Assembly (NCBI GenBank): GCA_022539475.1
Contig: VCMS01000128.1
Coordinates: 62,001 to 126,000 of the forward strand
Source of the DNA: Gracilaria domingensis
Lineage: Eukaryota > Rhodophyta > Florideophyceae > Gracilariales > Gracilariaceae
Length of the DNA stretch: 64,000 bases
Direction of reading: 5' to 3'
The notes under the pieces are model-generated. The model saw only the letters and a program-made list of their open reading frames with translations. It was not told where the DNA came from and made no database searches. Both the position numbers and the translations under genes were made by a program. Position 1 is the first letter of the stretch. Each line of letters begins with the position of its first letter. Positions 23,476 through 34,690 of this stretch are shown one piece after another.

Positions 23476-23737
23476 TGATGGTCTCTTAGTAGAATGCTGA
23501 CTGCTTGCCCGCAGAGAGGTAGGATGCGCGAAGCGGGGTATTGTCAGGTGTGTCAGGAATGCTTCAGGCAAGTTTACTGGGGGTGGCGCTAGTCGCCGGT
23601 TAAGTACTGGGAGCAGGCCGGATGTTCCGGACGAAGTGCCGAATGCTCGAGGGAGAATCCGGGTCCAGATATGCACAACGGAACGCAATCGGTGAGGTAT
23701 GTGAGACCGATTGCAACGCGTACTCTGATCGCCATCA
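23476..23737 (-). repeat. copia 5' LTR
   Basis: This is the direct-repeat partner of 17,671-17,932 and has the same ends and length. Immediately inside it the minus strand reads TTCGAATGATCC, where the tRNA primer site should lie. I could not match it to a specific tRNA. Confidence 0.9.
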
Positions 23738-24155
23738 ATAGCGGTGCGCGCTTGTGCCTGGCACGCGCGGGTCCAACGTGGGTGATTCGAGCGTACACCT
23801 GCGCGTTCGTAGCCACCGCGGCCTACCCGTGCATGCAACGGCGCATGCCAGCAATGTGACGTGCTGCACAGGGTGTGGAAAGTCCTCAAAAGGTCGGCCA
23901 CTCGGTACTGCGAGTGTTCCAAGTCGTCCTAGATCATCTGAAACGGGTCCCAACCTCCCCGAAAGTGTTGCGAAGCCCTCCAAAGGCCTTCGCAAAACCC
24001 ATAGGGACTTTGAAAGCGCGCTATCCTGCCAGGAAAAATTGTGGCGCCCATGGCCAAGGGGAGACTATGCCAAAAATTTTCCTTACCCAAAACGGGAAAA
24101 GTACTCCAAAGTCCTCGAAAGGTTATGTTCATTTGCGCGAGCGTGCGCGGTCGCG
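23738..24155. other. GC-rich target sequence next to the copia element
   Basis: This stretch was continuous with 17,670 before the copia insertion. It lies just downstream of the gypsy chromodomain on the minus strand and should contain the gypsy 3' untranslated region. I could not recognise a 3' gypsy LTR here or below 17,670. Confidence 0.3.
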
Positions 24156-24780
24156 TCATGCGCGAAAGCGAGCGACGAAGTTAAAAGGAATGTTGTTGAG
24201 AGGCTCCGAGGAGACTCTCGAAGGTGGGTAACCGTACCATCGGACTTTGACCAGAGCGGACGCATCAGTGGCCACTGCCTCGTCGAGGACTATTTCTACG
24301 CCCCGTTGGCGGGAATCGTCGCCTTCCTCCTCGAGTAGTTCAGGCGGCAATTCCACGTCTGGGAGAGGTGTCCAACAGAGTTCAGGCAAGGTCGTAGAAT
24401 CGACCGAGACCTGTTTAGGGCTAGTAGATTGTGGCTCAGAGGGAGCGTTCCCAGTGGGGTCAGACGCCTCGGAAACTGGCGTTGGCGTTCCCTTTGGGGC
24501 TGGCGCGGGCTGAATGGAATGGGGATGTGTCTTCGGTGACTCAGTCCCGTCAGAACCCCGTGGGGCTTTTTTCACAGGGTCAATAGAGACCGTGTCGCGC
24601 ATATCGCCGTCCAAGATGGTCACGGTTGTGTCTGCAGCGTTGACAACCCGAAAGGGACCAGTTGTCCTAGGAAGGAGCTTGCGGGAGACACCTTCTTTCT
24701 TCGCAGTATCCGTCGTTTTCAGCGGAGGGCGGTCTAAAATGACGTTATCCCTTGGGGAAAGTTAGAGCTGAGCCCGTACA
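24156..24780 (-). pseudogene. pol: gypsy integrase C-terminus and chromodomain
   Basis: The frame at 24,156-24,623 ends in a chromodomain (RWYGYPPSRV, then EPLNNIPFNFVARF), which in chromoviruses steers integration toward marked chromatin. The part upstream (about 24,600-24,720) holds the GPY/F-type integrase tail. A Pro/Thr-rich linker separates them. The expected Trp before EPLNNI is replaced (SSEPLN rather than TWEPL). Confidence 0.75.
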
Positions 24781-25831
24781 CGGGAATCGAAGTCGGCTTT
24801 GTAGTGCTGCTGGACACGGTCCATTGTCGCTTTGGCCTTTGAAAGGAGATACAGAATACCGCGCGTCTCTGAAGTTTCACTGTGACCGAATTCGGATGGT
24901 CAGATCCAGCTGGGAAGATAGCGGTAGTTGGGGCGTCCACGACGATCCCCGGTGGGTGTCGCGTTAGCACCAAGTCAAAAGGTGTCGTCCCTGTGGTTCT
25001 ATGTACCTGAGAGTTGTACGTGAAGACCAAGGGATGGACGAAATCATCCCAGTCTTGCTGGTGCTCAGACATGTAATGTATGAGGCGTCCCACAAGGGTT
25101 CGATTGAAACGTTCCACCTGCCCATTGGTCTGCGGGTGGTAGGCTGCTGTCAGCAAATGAAGCAAACCTAGATCCCCGCAAAGGGCTTTAAAGAATTTCG
25201 CGACGAACAGCGGTCCGTTATCGGCCAGCAAGTACTGGGGTGCCCCATATGGGAATATCCAATGCTCCAAGAAGTCAAGCGCGATGTTGTTAGTTTCTGT
25301 AGCCCGTAAGAGAATAGCGCAAGCCACCTTGGAGAAGCGGTCCGTAATGACCAAGATAAAGCGATTCCCATGCGTGGTCTTCGTGAGTGGCCCCAGTATT
25401 TCCATAGCGACAAATTCGAGGGGACCCGCTGCGAGAATTCGCCTCAGATACTTCTGATGCTTCTGATGCGTACCTTGCGGAGCAGCGCATGACCGACAGT
25501 CCTCGACGGTGTGGTAGACGTCATTTGCCATGAATGGCCAATAGAAGTCCCGTCTGAGGGTTGCGTACATTTTCCTCCCTCCAGAGTGACCAGCCAATCT
25601 TGAATAATGTGACAGATAGAGTACGCTGTCCCGTAGGGTCGGAGAAACTAGGCGCTGAATTGCACCGTTTAGAGGTGAGGTCCTTGAGAAGAAACCATGA
25701 TGGTCATACCCAAAGCGGGACTGCGGCTGCTTAACGGATTCAGCAATACCCTTACACCACGCGTCTTTGGCTTGCTCCGCCAAGAGTTCACCCGGTGGGA
25801 TAGGCAGCACTTCCGTTTGTTCCGTGTCCAC
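24734..25831 (-). pseudogene. pol: gypsy integrase
   Basis: The frame has the HHCC zinc-binding domain (LSHYSRLAGHSGGRKMYATL, then CRSCA) and the rve core, VITDRFSK and LLADNGPLFVAKFF with the second Asp, and HPQTNGQVERFNRTL with the catalytic Glu. The first catalytic Asp, normally in DILGPL, is Glu here (VAMEILGPL), which would impair strand transfer. The tail is in another phase. It follows the RNase H region on the same strand. Confidence 0.85.
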
Positions 25832-27174
25832 GGCCAGTACTTCATCATCCTCTGAGGGTTCGTTGGCGCTTTCAGAGTCCTCCTAATCAATGAGGACGTT
25901 CTTGTAAAGAGTCTCCCCTTCTTGGACTGTAGCCACGAGGGTATCACAATCTCAGTCGGGTTCCATTGCGAAGCAAGGGATGTTGTCCTCGAGAGGTCAT
26001 ACATCGAGACCCTTAATCTCCAAACGGGAAAGCGCGTACGCAGCTTGGTGCTTGACACCCGCGCGATGCACTGCGTCAAAGTCAAACTCTTACAAGCGTA
26101 GGCGCCAGCGTGCGAGTCGTCCGGTACAGTGGGCCAAATTGAGGATCCACCTCAGCGAGTGATTGTCAGTCCTCACAGTGAATCTTTCACCTTCCAGATA
26201 TGGCCTTAGAAGCAGCATCGACCATATAACTGCGAGAAACTCCTTCTCGGTGGTCGTGTACCTCCGTTCCGCCCGCGAGAGGGAACGGCTCCAATATCCA
26301 ATGGGTTTGTACTCCTTCCTATCGGGTTGTTTTGGAGTAAAGTATAGCCAACCTGGACATCGCATGCGTCGGTGTCCAGCAGGTACCCACGTCCCGGTAC
26401 GAAAAGAGCCAAAACTTGTGGAGAGATCAGCCTTTCTCGCAAATCCTGAAAGACCTCGTACTCTTCATCGTTCAGTATCCCAAAATTATCAGTTTGTCCC
26501 TTCTCAAGTTTCCTGTTCAAAGGTGCAGCAATGCGAACAAAGTTAGGAACAAATCTTCGAAACACATTGCACAGTCCTACGAAGGAGCGGATTTTCGCCT
26601 GGGTCGTAGGCGGTTTAGACTGCCTAATGGCATCACACGTCCTCTGGAAAACCTGTAGCCTTTCAGGCTGGACTACGTGTCCAAGATAGTCCACAGATGC
26701 CTGGAAGAAGAAGCATTTCTTCAGCTTCAGAGTGATTCCTGCATCCTTTAAAAGGCTCAGCACGTGGCGAACGTGTCGGAAGTGCTCTTCCACCGAACGG
26801 GAGTAGATGATGACGTCATCCATGTACACCAGGGCGTACTGCCCCTTGGCCTTATTCAGGATGATATCTAGCGCCCTCTGAAAGGTAGTGGGGGCATTAT
26901 TCAGCCCAAAGGGCATTCTCGTAAAGCGGTATAAACCCATATGGGACGTGAATTTCGTCTTGTCACGGTCTTTCTCCGCAATCCCAACATGCCAATACCC
27001 ACTGTTGCCGTCCAGGGTTGAGCAGATGATGGCTTCCCCAAGGGAATCAAGACACTCATCCATACGTGGGATGGAGTATGCATCCCGAGGGGTCACGGCG
27101 TTGAGCCGGCGGTAGTCAACACAGAACCGCCAGCTGTCGCCCTTCTGCTGGGGAAACAGTACGGGGCTTGCCAT
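25832..27174 (-). pseudogene. pol: gypsy reverse transcriptase and RNase H
   Basis: The RT frame (26,206-27,174) shows FCVDYRRLNAVTPRDAYSIP, CSTLDGNSGYWH with a catalytic Asp, FGLNNAPTTFQRALD and the YMDD box (ALVYMDDVIIYS). The RNase H frame (26,090-26,365) shows SRSLSRAERRYTTTEKEFLA and RTDNHSLRWIL. A frameshift between 26,206 and 26,365 separates the two, and further stops lie in 25,830-26,090. It has the normal domain order for Ty3/gypsy. Confidence 0.9.
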
Positions 27175-27207
27175 TTCGGCCTTTGAAGGTTCAACGACGC
27201 CCGGGTA

Positions 27208-28434
27208 CTACATGCGTTGAACCTCGAGGTTTTCCATTGCTCTGGTCTTGTGCCCAGCCCTGTAGGGAACTTGACGCACCGGTTTTGAATCCGGTTCAAG
27301 AGCAATCCTGTGTAAGGACGCGTCTATGTGACCGAGGCAACCCGACCACATATCTTCAAAGTCCTGTAGAAGGTCGACAATTTGGGCTTTGTGGGAAGAG
27401 AATTCTTCCCCAATCTGAACCAATTCGCGCCAGTCTTTCGCTCTCTGCCGGTCATTCTTCTCAATCGAGTCGTCGCATCCAAGTCTCTCGCTGGGTTTAT
27501 CCTCCGCTTCTTTAAGACGAGACCCACTGTGAATGTCTCTAATCCTTGTGGGCAAGCGAGGGGCTGGCAGAGCGAGTCCAATGACCATATTCTTGGGCAT
27601 GCGAACTTCCCGATGGGAGACGTTGCTGACGAGTACCCTAAAGGGACGTTTTGGAATGATGTTCATGACAAAGTTCGCCTCGAGCGAAAGATCTCGTGAG
27701 ACCGTTTTCGGATGGTCCTGAAGGAGAACCAAACCTGGTGTCTCACAAGTGACTAGCACTTCCCGTTCGGTCATAGGGGGTATGGAAAGCGGTTGGGCGA
27801 GGCAGACCTTGTTGGATACATTGTTCCGAGGAAATTGGTCAATGACCTTCTTATCCCCGAGGGGTTCTCGAGAAGCACTGACAATGGCCACAGGTGGTGC
27901 ACCATAAAAAGCAACCTTGCGCTCGAGCGGATATATCGCACGGACGTGGCGGTCGATGAATGAAGTTCCCAACAGGGCATCGGCTGCCAGTTTCGTGGCG
28001 ACCAGGAACGGTACACGCTGCTCCAAATTTCCCAGCCGGGTCAGAAGCACGATGGTTCCCAGTATATTCATGGGTTCCTTCGACGCGTTGAACACCCGAG
28101 GGGTCCGTTTACGGTTTAGAAACCGTTCGCATCCAGGTGGGAGATTCTTCGCATGTATGATGTTTGGGCCAGCGCCAGTGTCCAGAATTCCTGGATAGGT
28201 TTTGGTCTTTCCCTTCGTAAGTTCCGCTTCCATATGGACTTTATAGTTCTCTCGAGTCATAATAAAAACTGAGCCCATATCGGGGCGGTTCTCATCATCA
28301 GACCCAACGGCACTATTGATGTGGGCCCCCTCAGGATCCCGTGGTGGGTTGGATTCTGCATCAGCCCGGGGGGTGAGGCTCGTACCTCGAGAGGAAAGCC
28401 TGGCCCCTGCGGTTCCTCAGTATCGTAACCCTTT
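27208..28434 (-). pseudogene. pol: gypsy protease and pol N-terminus
   Basis: The frame contains an aspartic protease active site (ILDTGAGPNIIHAKNL) near 28,185 and a long linker toward the RT, ending at a TAG at 27,208. The RT frame begins in the same phase after that stop. Upstream of the GTG/ATG at 28,278 the frame stays open back to a TGA near 28,420, then reaches the edge of the 17.3-kb block at 28,434. Confidence 0.8.
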
Positions 28435-28902
28435 GTCTGTGTTCTGCAAAGTGGAATAAAGTCTGTTCGCTTTGGAAACTAAGCTAGTTTTGGGGCTATT
28501 TGGGGCGCGCGAGGGGGGTGGCAGAGGCTGGCACTCAAACAATTAAGAAATTTTGGAATATTAAGTTCCATTTCGCGCAGTTTAGTTCTTGGGTCCCCTA
28601 GTTTTTGTAGAGGTTCTACTTCGCCGCACCACCCCATTCACTCTTTTCTGCGACCCTCTCTCAAAACTACACTCGTGCTAGTTGGCGTTTCCATTTTCTC
28701 CCATGTTGCAATGCCAATCGCAACTCATCCGACCTCAATCATCCCATCACTTCTTCCCAGTCCACACCAACCCCGCTCTTTACCCATTCCTCGCCCATCA
28801 CGCGTTCGCATCCTCTCTCTCCGTCTCCGCAAACGTCATTTTGTAGAAGTCAGGTGGACAACTCTCCCCCTTCTCGTATACCCGCCTCGCCCCAAAACGG
28901 CT

Positions 28903-29829
28903 TCAAATCCCTCCCATCCTTCTCTCCTCCTGTCCCCTCAGAATCCCATTCGCAGTCCGCGCTACCTCCGCCGCACTCCTAAACCCAGTCACCACCGGAG
29001 CTCCGACTCCCTCCCGCGGCACCTCCTCTACCACCTTCTTCATCTCCTTACGCCTCTTCTTCAGACGGCTCTTCCCATCCCCAACCCCACCACCCTTTGT
29101 CTTCGGTGTCACAGGGGACCCCTTCTGCACCGCCACCCTTCCCACACTTCCCTCCTACGTCTTTCCCTCCACACCTCCTTTCACCGTCTCCTCTTCCACC
29201 AATCTTTGCCTCTTGCCCAGCTCCTTCACCTCCTTCTCCAGCACGTCCAACCTCTCGTTCAGAACCCTATTCTCCTCCCGCAACTCTCCAACCTCCCTTC
29301 TTGCACACTCCACTATCCCATACACATGATTTCTCATTTCCACTCCCAATACCGACAACGAATTCCGCAGGCTCGACATCGCCTCAACCGAAACACCACT
29401 ATCACCCCCACTCAGCACCACACCGCCCATTTCCGTTACAATCTCCACAATTCCATCGCCCAGTTGCTCCTTCATCACCAGCCCCAACATCCCCACCCTC
29501 GCCTTCATCTCCCCCAAAACCGCATTTCCCTGTCACCTTCTCCGCCCCACTCTCTACCTGGTCTCCAACCTCTAACTGACTCAGATGCACCGCACCCCTT
29601 CTCTCCATTGCGACCCCCTCCACCTCCAATTCTACACCCTTCTTCACCTCATCACCATCCCCTCTCCTCGCCTCACACTTCTTTCTTCATCGGCCACTTC
29701 CTTGTTCTGCGACATCCGACCAGTCGCCGTAATCACGTCCTCTTTCCACCTTGGTGACGGCGTCGGCAGTACCTCCTTCCCCTCCAACAGCGCCGACAGC
29801 TCCTCATCCTTCACGTATCCGTTCGACAT
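28903..29829 (-). pseudogene. coiled-coil protein, left-arm copy (frameshifted)
   Basis: This is the counterpart of the intact gene at 44,358-45,287. The start MSNGYVKDEEL is at 29,829. Frames 29,644-29,925, 29,155-29,517 and 28,903-29,145 carry successive parts in different phases, so the copy is broken by at least two indels. Long proline- and serine-rich frames on the plus strand (28,675-30,104) are antisense shadows of this gene. Confidence 0.7.
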
Positions 29830-30109
29830 CTTCAGAAGAAGAAGTAGTAGTTGGATCGAAGTTTCCGCTGCGATACAGTGCAATCGAGCTAAACTGTGCT
29901 GTCCACCCCCGCTGTCCAACCACACGGGCTATATCCAGCACCATGATCGTCCCTGTTTCCCTCATCCCATTTCCCGCCAAAAAATCTACTGTACACCTCC
30001 GCACCTTCCACTATTTAAGCGCCACCCTTCTGTCCTCTCTTTCGCGCTCACATAGTCCCCACCCACCTCGCCTCGACCGGCGATATTTTTCTCTTCCACC
30101 ATAACCTCA

Positions 30110-30460
30110 CTCGATGGTTATAGCAAAACAGGAAGATATTGCCAGTGGAGGCAAGCTAGGAACTAGTGATTGTACTTAGAGTAGCTCACCCTCTGTCTCG
30201 ACTGGGGGCATCTTCTTCTTCCGTCACACCCTGTGTGGGTTGTGACAAAAAAAGAATATGTCACCACTCGACACTGGATGGGTAACAATGATAGCACGTA
30301 GAGTAGTTCATCCTCCCTCTCAGCGTCCACTGGGGATATATTGATGTTCTCTCACATCCTTTCCCGGTTGTGATACAAGAGAAATACATCTCCAATGGAG
30401 ACGGAGAATATAGTCGTGATAACACGTAAAGGTAACATTGTAATAAACAATAATTTTATG
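30110..30460. repeat. tandem-like intergenic repeat array, left arm
   Basis: Units of about 121 bases recur: GAGTAGCTCACCCTCTGTCT at 30,179 and GAGTAGTTCATCCTCCCTCT at about 30,300. Each is followed by an ACTGGGG phrase, then a TCACA/TCACATCC phrase and GGTTGTGA. The array lies between the coiled-coil gene and the epimerase and has an inverted counterpart at 43,760-44,090. It may hold promoter elements for the outward coiled-coil gene. Confidence 0.6.
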
Positions 30461-30481
30461 CTACTATCTCTAACCAACCTT

Positions 30482-31167
30482 TCAAAAACCAGCTATGACA
30501 TGAGCTGGGTTACTCGAGCCAAAGATGGCAGATCCTTCAACTGAAATGTTTGCACCGGCCTTCACTACTCCTTTCACAGTACTCAGTCCAATACCCCCAT
30601 CCACCTCTATCCCTATTCTTGGGCACAACTCCCTTGCATGTCGCACCTTATCAAGAACGCCCTCCATAAACGCCTGTCCTCCAGACCCTGGCTCACCGTC
30701 ATCAACAATAACATGTCTACAACTCCTTCCTTCATAAGTGCTTCTACGACCTTTATAGACGTATTCGGGCGCAACGCAACTCCAACCTGCATTCCCATCC
30801 TTTTAATTCGGTTACATAATTTCTTCAACACCACGTGTTCCTCCCCAGTTGGTACCTCGCACTTTTCTAGTCCCTTAGCCACACTCTCGATATGAAATGT
30901 GACTCCGTCTGCGCCTGCTTCTGCAAGGTCTTTTATCCAGCGCCCAGAATCTGATACCATCAGATGACAGTCCAAAAACAATTTCGTATCCCTCCGCAAC
31001 GCTTTCACAAGAGGCGGTCCAACAGTAAGATTCGCCACAAAATGACCATCCATTACATCTATATGCAGCCACTTCGCTCCAGCCTCTTCCATTGCACTCG
31101 CTTCATCTGAAAGGCGAGCAAAGTCTGAAGCCAAAATTGATGGCGCTATAATTAAACGAGAATCCAT
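30482..31167 (-). pseudogene. ribulose-phosphate 3-epimerase, left-arm copy (frameshifted)
   Basis: The enzyme interconverts ribulose 5-phosphate and xylulose 5-phosphate in the pentose phosphate and Calvin cycles. Recognisable landmarks are IIAPSILASDFARL, LHIDVMDGHFV (His and Asp metal ligands), CHLMV and, in the second frame, IGIEVDGGIG. The ATG at 31,167 is chosen because family members start just before IAPSILASD. A TATAAAAG box lies at 31,229-31,222. A single-base deletion near 30,695 (compared with the other arm) shifts the frame just before the catalytic EPGFGG loop. The last codons are lost because CGA in the right arm is TGA here at 30,484. The sequence is therefore a recent-looking pseudogene. 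Confidence 0.85.
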
Positions 31168-31221
31168 ACTGAACATCGATAACTTCAGTAACGCCAAACC
31201 CATGCTTCCCAGACACACCCC

Positions 31222-31229
31222 CTTTTATA
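31222..31229 (-). promoter_or_regulatory. TATA box of the epimerase gene
   Basis: TATAAAAG on the minus strand lies 55 bases before the proposed epimerase ATG, leaving room for a start of transcription near 31,195. The corresponding box is deleted with the 5' half of the gene in the right arm. Confidence 0.5.
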
Positions 31230-31623
31230 CCTCAATAAAAAAGAAGATTATGGCAATCCGAGTGAAGCTATAGAACCGTTCACGTCATTTATGAAGCCAA
31301 AATGGCTCCTTTCATCCTGTATCAAGCTCCCCGTAACTCGTACTTTACAACTCAGGTTCGAAATCAGTTTCATTCATTGTACACTTTCTACTCTTCCCCT
31401 ACTTTTCATAAAACATCATCACCTTTGTGGCTTGTCGTCTCATACAAGCCATATCATTCATTCAGTACAATCACATATCATACATTTCGCTCACTTTCAC
31501 AAGCGAACCATGTTCCCGTTCTGCGCTTCCCAACCGTTTGTACTTAAGTATCGTGCTTTACCCCAGCAGTTCTCCGCCCCATCTTCCATTTTTATCGTCA
31601 CACAAAACAATCGAACACTTGCA

Positions 31624-32560
31624 ATGAACTCCCAGTCCGACATGCCTCCGACTCCGCCTCCGAGTCCCAGATACTCTGACGTCCCTCAGGCCTCATCTCC
31701 CACCCGAAGGACTCGGCCGTTATTGTTGGAGAGGGGCGTATAGATACATGCTGGCGAACGAAGAAGATATGGTCATTCCGCACACGAATTCTGCAGCACG
31801 GCTGCTACCTCTCATCATTCTGATGTACCGATACTATTTTGTGGAAGAACGAACACTCTGGAGACGAAATTCAGGCTTGCCCTTATTCGCTCAGAGAGAA
31901 TCTCGTTTTCTTCCAGAATGGAGACATCATACCATTGGTTTCGAAGCTCGGTGTGGACAAATGTTCAAAAGTTGTCCTATAGGTTAATGTGCCGCCAGCG
32001 TCAGGAGACACGCAGCTCCGTCAGGCAAGGTTCACTTCTCAACGTCCGATGGTCTCGAAATTGTCGCAAACACGAAGTGGGTCGCTACTAATCGTTTGCA
32101 TGACCAGGTTTAGGTCCTAATGGGTCGGGCACTTCGCGGGGTTGTCGACGACAGAAACCGGATTTCTTCGTAAGCTTTATGAGAACTCGTTGCTGGAATA
32201 ATAGCGTTCAACAGGTCGGGGCCTCGGAATGAGCGTTTCCGATCTCTATGGTACTGTAGTCGCTGACGGCTGAGTGACAGGGTAAGGTTGTGCCACCAGA
32301 TTTAATCTGCACAGATAGCTTGTGGTGGGAGGGGACAATAGTTCGCCTTAAGACAGGTAGCTTCGAGATCAGGACTTTTCAACCCACTGGAAGCAGAATC
32401 CGTTGGGCGACTTCGTTCGCCGACAATGGTAGAATACTTTCGTTTGTGCTTCCTTACTTCTTCTCAACCGACTTTTGCAGTTTTAGGACACGCGTACTTC
32501 TACGACTTTTCCGCGCCAAGAAAGAATCATCGCCAGGAAACGGGTGACCCCGTCTTTCTT
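31624..32560 (+). pseudogene. ketopantoate-reductase-like protein, left-arm copy (decayed)
   Basis: The start MNSQSDMPPTPPPSPRYSDV is shared with the intact right-arm gene, but the frame is lost after about 36 residues, just at the glycine-rich NAD(P)-binding loop. Fragments recognisable from the other copy continue in mixed phases to 32,560. Many indels separate the two copies, so this copy is non-functional. Confidence 0.75.
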
Positions 32561-33110
32561 TCATTTACAAACTACGTCAACTGTTGTTAAGGGAAGTACT
32601 AGGTTCCCCTCCTGCCGGGCCTTGAAGCTTTGAGGTTAGGCTTAACTAATGACTTTTCGTGTGTTTCTAAAATCTCTTGTCTAGAGATAGTTAAACATAA
32701 AAGTTACGCATGATCTGCTTTCCTATTCATTACTTATAGTCGTCCTTCTGTGGTTCAAATATGCCGCTTAAATCCTACATCCCTATCACTAATACCTGGC
32801 TAAGATTTTGCTAGATCGAAAAAAGTCATTTCACATCATTAAAGTGCACGATTATAGTAACAAAAACAAGACAAAATTGTGATGATTTGTTGAAGAACTA
32901 AGCCTTGCCAATACTGGGGCACCCGCTATAAAAGTAAGGTTAAACATTTTATGCGGTTTTCAAACCCTAATGGAGGTTGTTTTAATATCTCAATTTTTTT
33001 CTTTGAAGGGGGCTTTTCATTGTTGAAGATATTTATAGTTTTCTTTACCCCACTTAACCCGTACATATAATTTATGAACTAAATCATCCTTTTCTTTACT
33101 TGGCAAATCA
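32561..33110. other. AT-rich spacer between KPR-like and HAD genes
   Basis: The spacer contains no frame of interest. It is shared in inverted form with 41,640-42,085, so it belongs to the duplicated unit and probably contains the divergent or tandem gene controls. Confidence 0.4.
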
Positions 33111-34120
33111 ATGCAAAAGCTTCTCGTCGAGAACGTTTTAACAGTACTAACAATACCCGTATATGGTCGTTCTTTAGACTCTTTTTATACTACGAAAACA
33201 CCTTTTGACATCAATCCACATCGTTCTCATTCGTATACTCACTCTCATTTGCAAAACGGAACCCTTTCGAAAGCTTTCGAAACATTGTATAACTCAGAAG
33301 TTAAGCCCAAAGAAGTAACTCCTCAGCAGCTGGCCTAACAAATATTCGAAATGGCTACGCCGGGATTAGTGATATTGACGGCTACTCTTGTTGAAAGAGC
33401 ATGGGGAGAAACATTTCCTGCCGAACAGTCAAATGCCATGAAATTACATGCAATGCACGGTTGGTCTCGCAACTGCTACTGGGCGAGATATAGAGGATGC
33501 GGAGAGTTCATGCGAGCACCTGGGTGGCTACACTTTTGGCATCTCTGGAAACCAAGGCCGCACTGGGGAGATCATCCAATGGTACCAAAATTGATGCAGG
33601 ACCTTGACAGAAGGTACGAAAGCTGTGCAGCCGAACTTGAGAGACTTGCACTCTCCTTAAATGAATCACACGGACTTCACGAAGAGCGTCAACAAGCAGT
33701 TGTGAGCACAACAAGACAGTGGACTCCTAACTTCACGTACAATGGACGTCGAAGTGGAAAACAGGATGTTAAACTCCGTATTTCAAAAAGTGTTACATCC
33801 TTTCCGAACCTGGGTTGCGTACCCTCAAGATGAAAAACTGTACATAGGGGAACATTCGTTTCACAAAAATAGTGGGGCGCTAGCCTTCGGTTGAAACGAC
33901 CCCCAGTCTACACACATTAATCGTTGCTTTCGGAATGCTTCCAATGATTGCCCTTTATATGAAATGGCAACCCCTGGCGTTCATGTGAAGGGATGGCGAC
34001 CATCCAGCAGCGGTAACATATCTTGTGATGGGGGAGGACGTGCATGAGACCTCAGAAGGTGAGAAATGTACGGTACAGAAAATGCAAGTGTCAATGGTTT
34101 AGAAAATGCTCTTGGAATTT
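33111..34120 (+). pseudogene. HAD-family phosphatase, left-arm copy (decayed)
   Basis: This copy aligns with the HAD genes at 39,939-40,799 and 40,852-41,489. It keeps the internal region that the right-arm copy has lost, including a FGISGNQG segment in another phase, but stops and phase shifts occur throughout. The first motif has decayed at about 33,360. HAD enzymes of this subgroup act as small-sugar phosphatases; this copy cannot be active. Confidence 0.65.
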
Positions 34121-34195
34121 TGTTTCAAGTGCTACCGATGCCTGTTAATACTTAGCTAGATATGAGATCTCAGTAATAAAAGTGTCGTATATATC

Positions 34196-34330
34196 TCAAT
34201 ACCCTTTTATATTTTCATGGTGCGTCTTTATCGCTGCTGCTTTCCTCGTAGCCGTACAAACGATTGCGTACGCTTTCGAACACCAGTTGGGCTTCATGTT
34301 GAACAGGTCTATCTGGTGAAAGGTGTTATC
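34196..34330 (-). pseudogene. fusion remnant: head of the ParB gene joined to the tail of HAD copy C
   Basis: On the minus strand the sequence first matches 35,700-35,745 (ATGAAGCCCAAC, then TGTTCGAAAGCGTACGCAA). It then switches to the tail of the HAD gene ending at 40,799 (GTACGGCTACGAGGAAA). About 5 kb present in the right arm is therefore missing. A 13-base word, TGTTCGAAAGCGT, exists at both right-arm sites (about 35,734 and 40,702), close to but not exactly at the join. Confidence 0.7.
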
Positions 34331-34388
34331 AATGAATACGCTCGCCTCTGGACGATACAAGAAACGGAGGCGAGACTTTAATGGCGAC

Positions 34389-34690
34389 TTACCTGGCACC
34401 CCCGCTTTCCGGCAGCTCCTCTACGCACTGCCAGTCCTCGTCCGTGTCCGTGTCAGCTCCCTCTGAGGTCGTGTCCGTGCGCTTCGAGCCAGGTGCGGAT
34501 AGGTCGGGTGTCGGCTCGTCGCGATTCGGAGCTATTGCAAAGATCGCGTATTGTGCTATAGTCGCGAACCCAGGTGGGTTGTGAAGCACTAGTTTTTCTC
34601 TAGTTTGATAATATGTGTATGGCGTGTGCAGCGAAATCACTGCCGGAAGTTTGCCGGAGGAGTGTTTGGAGGCTACGGAGGGTGCCACGA
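34389..34690 (-). pseudogene. 5' exon of the ParB/oxygenase gene, left-arm copy
   Basis: A minus-strand frame ends in an acidic stretch (DTDTDEDWQCVEELPESGGA) directly before a canonical 5' splice site, AGGTAAGT at about 34,387. The predicted acceptor TTTCACCAG lies about 75 bases downstream, just before the ParB gene ATG. The right-arm counterpart (about 35,560-35,630) has a damaged donor (CAGCGTAAGT). It is the clearest intron in the block. Confidence 0.4.

Larger units (their letters stand above)
17671..23737 (-). mobile_element. complete Ty1/copia LTR retrotransposon with target site duplication
   Basis: Two direct repeats of 262 bp (17,671-17,932 and 23,476-23,737) both start TGATGG and end GCCATCA on the plus strand. 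They bracket gag, protease, integrase, reverse transcriptase and RNase H in the copia order on the minus strand. The flanking 5-mer ATAGC is identical on both sides (17,666-17,670 and 23,738-23,742). The LTRs differ at many positions and the coding region has several frameshifts and stops, so the insertion is old and not autonomous. Confidence 0.93.

Noticed and set aside
28675-30104. Long Pro/Ser-rich plus-strand frames (up to 360 codons)
   Set aside because: They are antisense to the frameshifted coiled-coil gene; the same antisense frames occur opposite the intact copy at 44,358-45,287. Composition, not coding, keeps them open.
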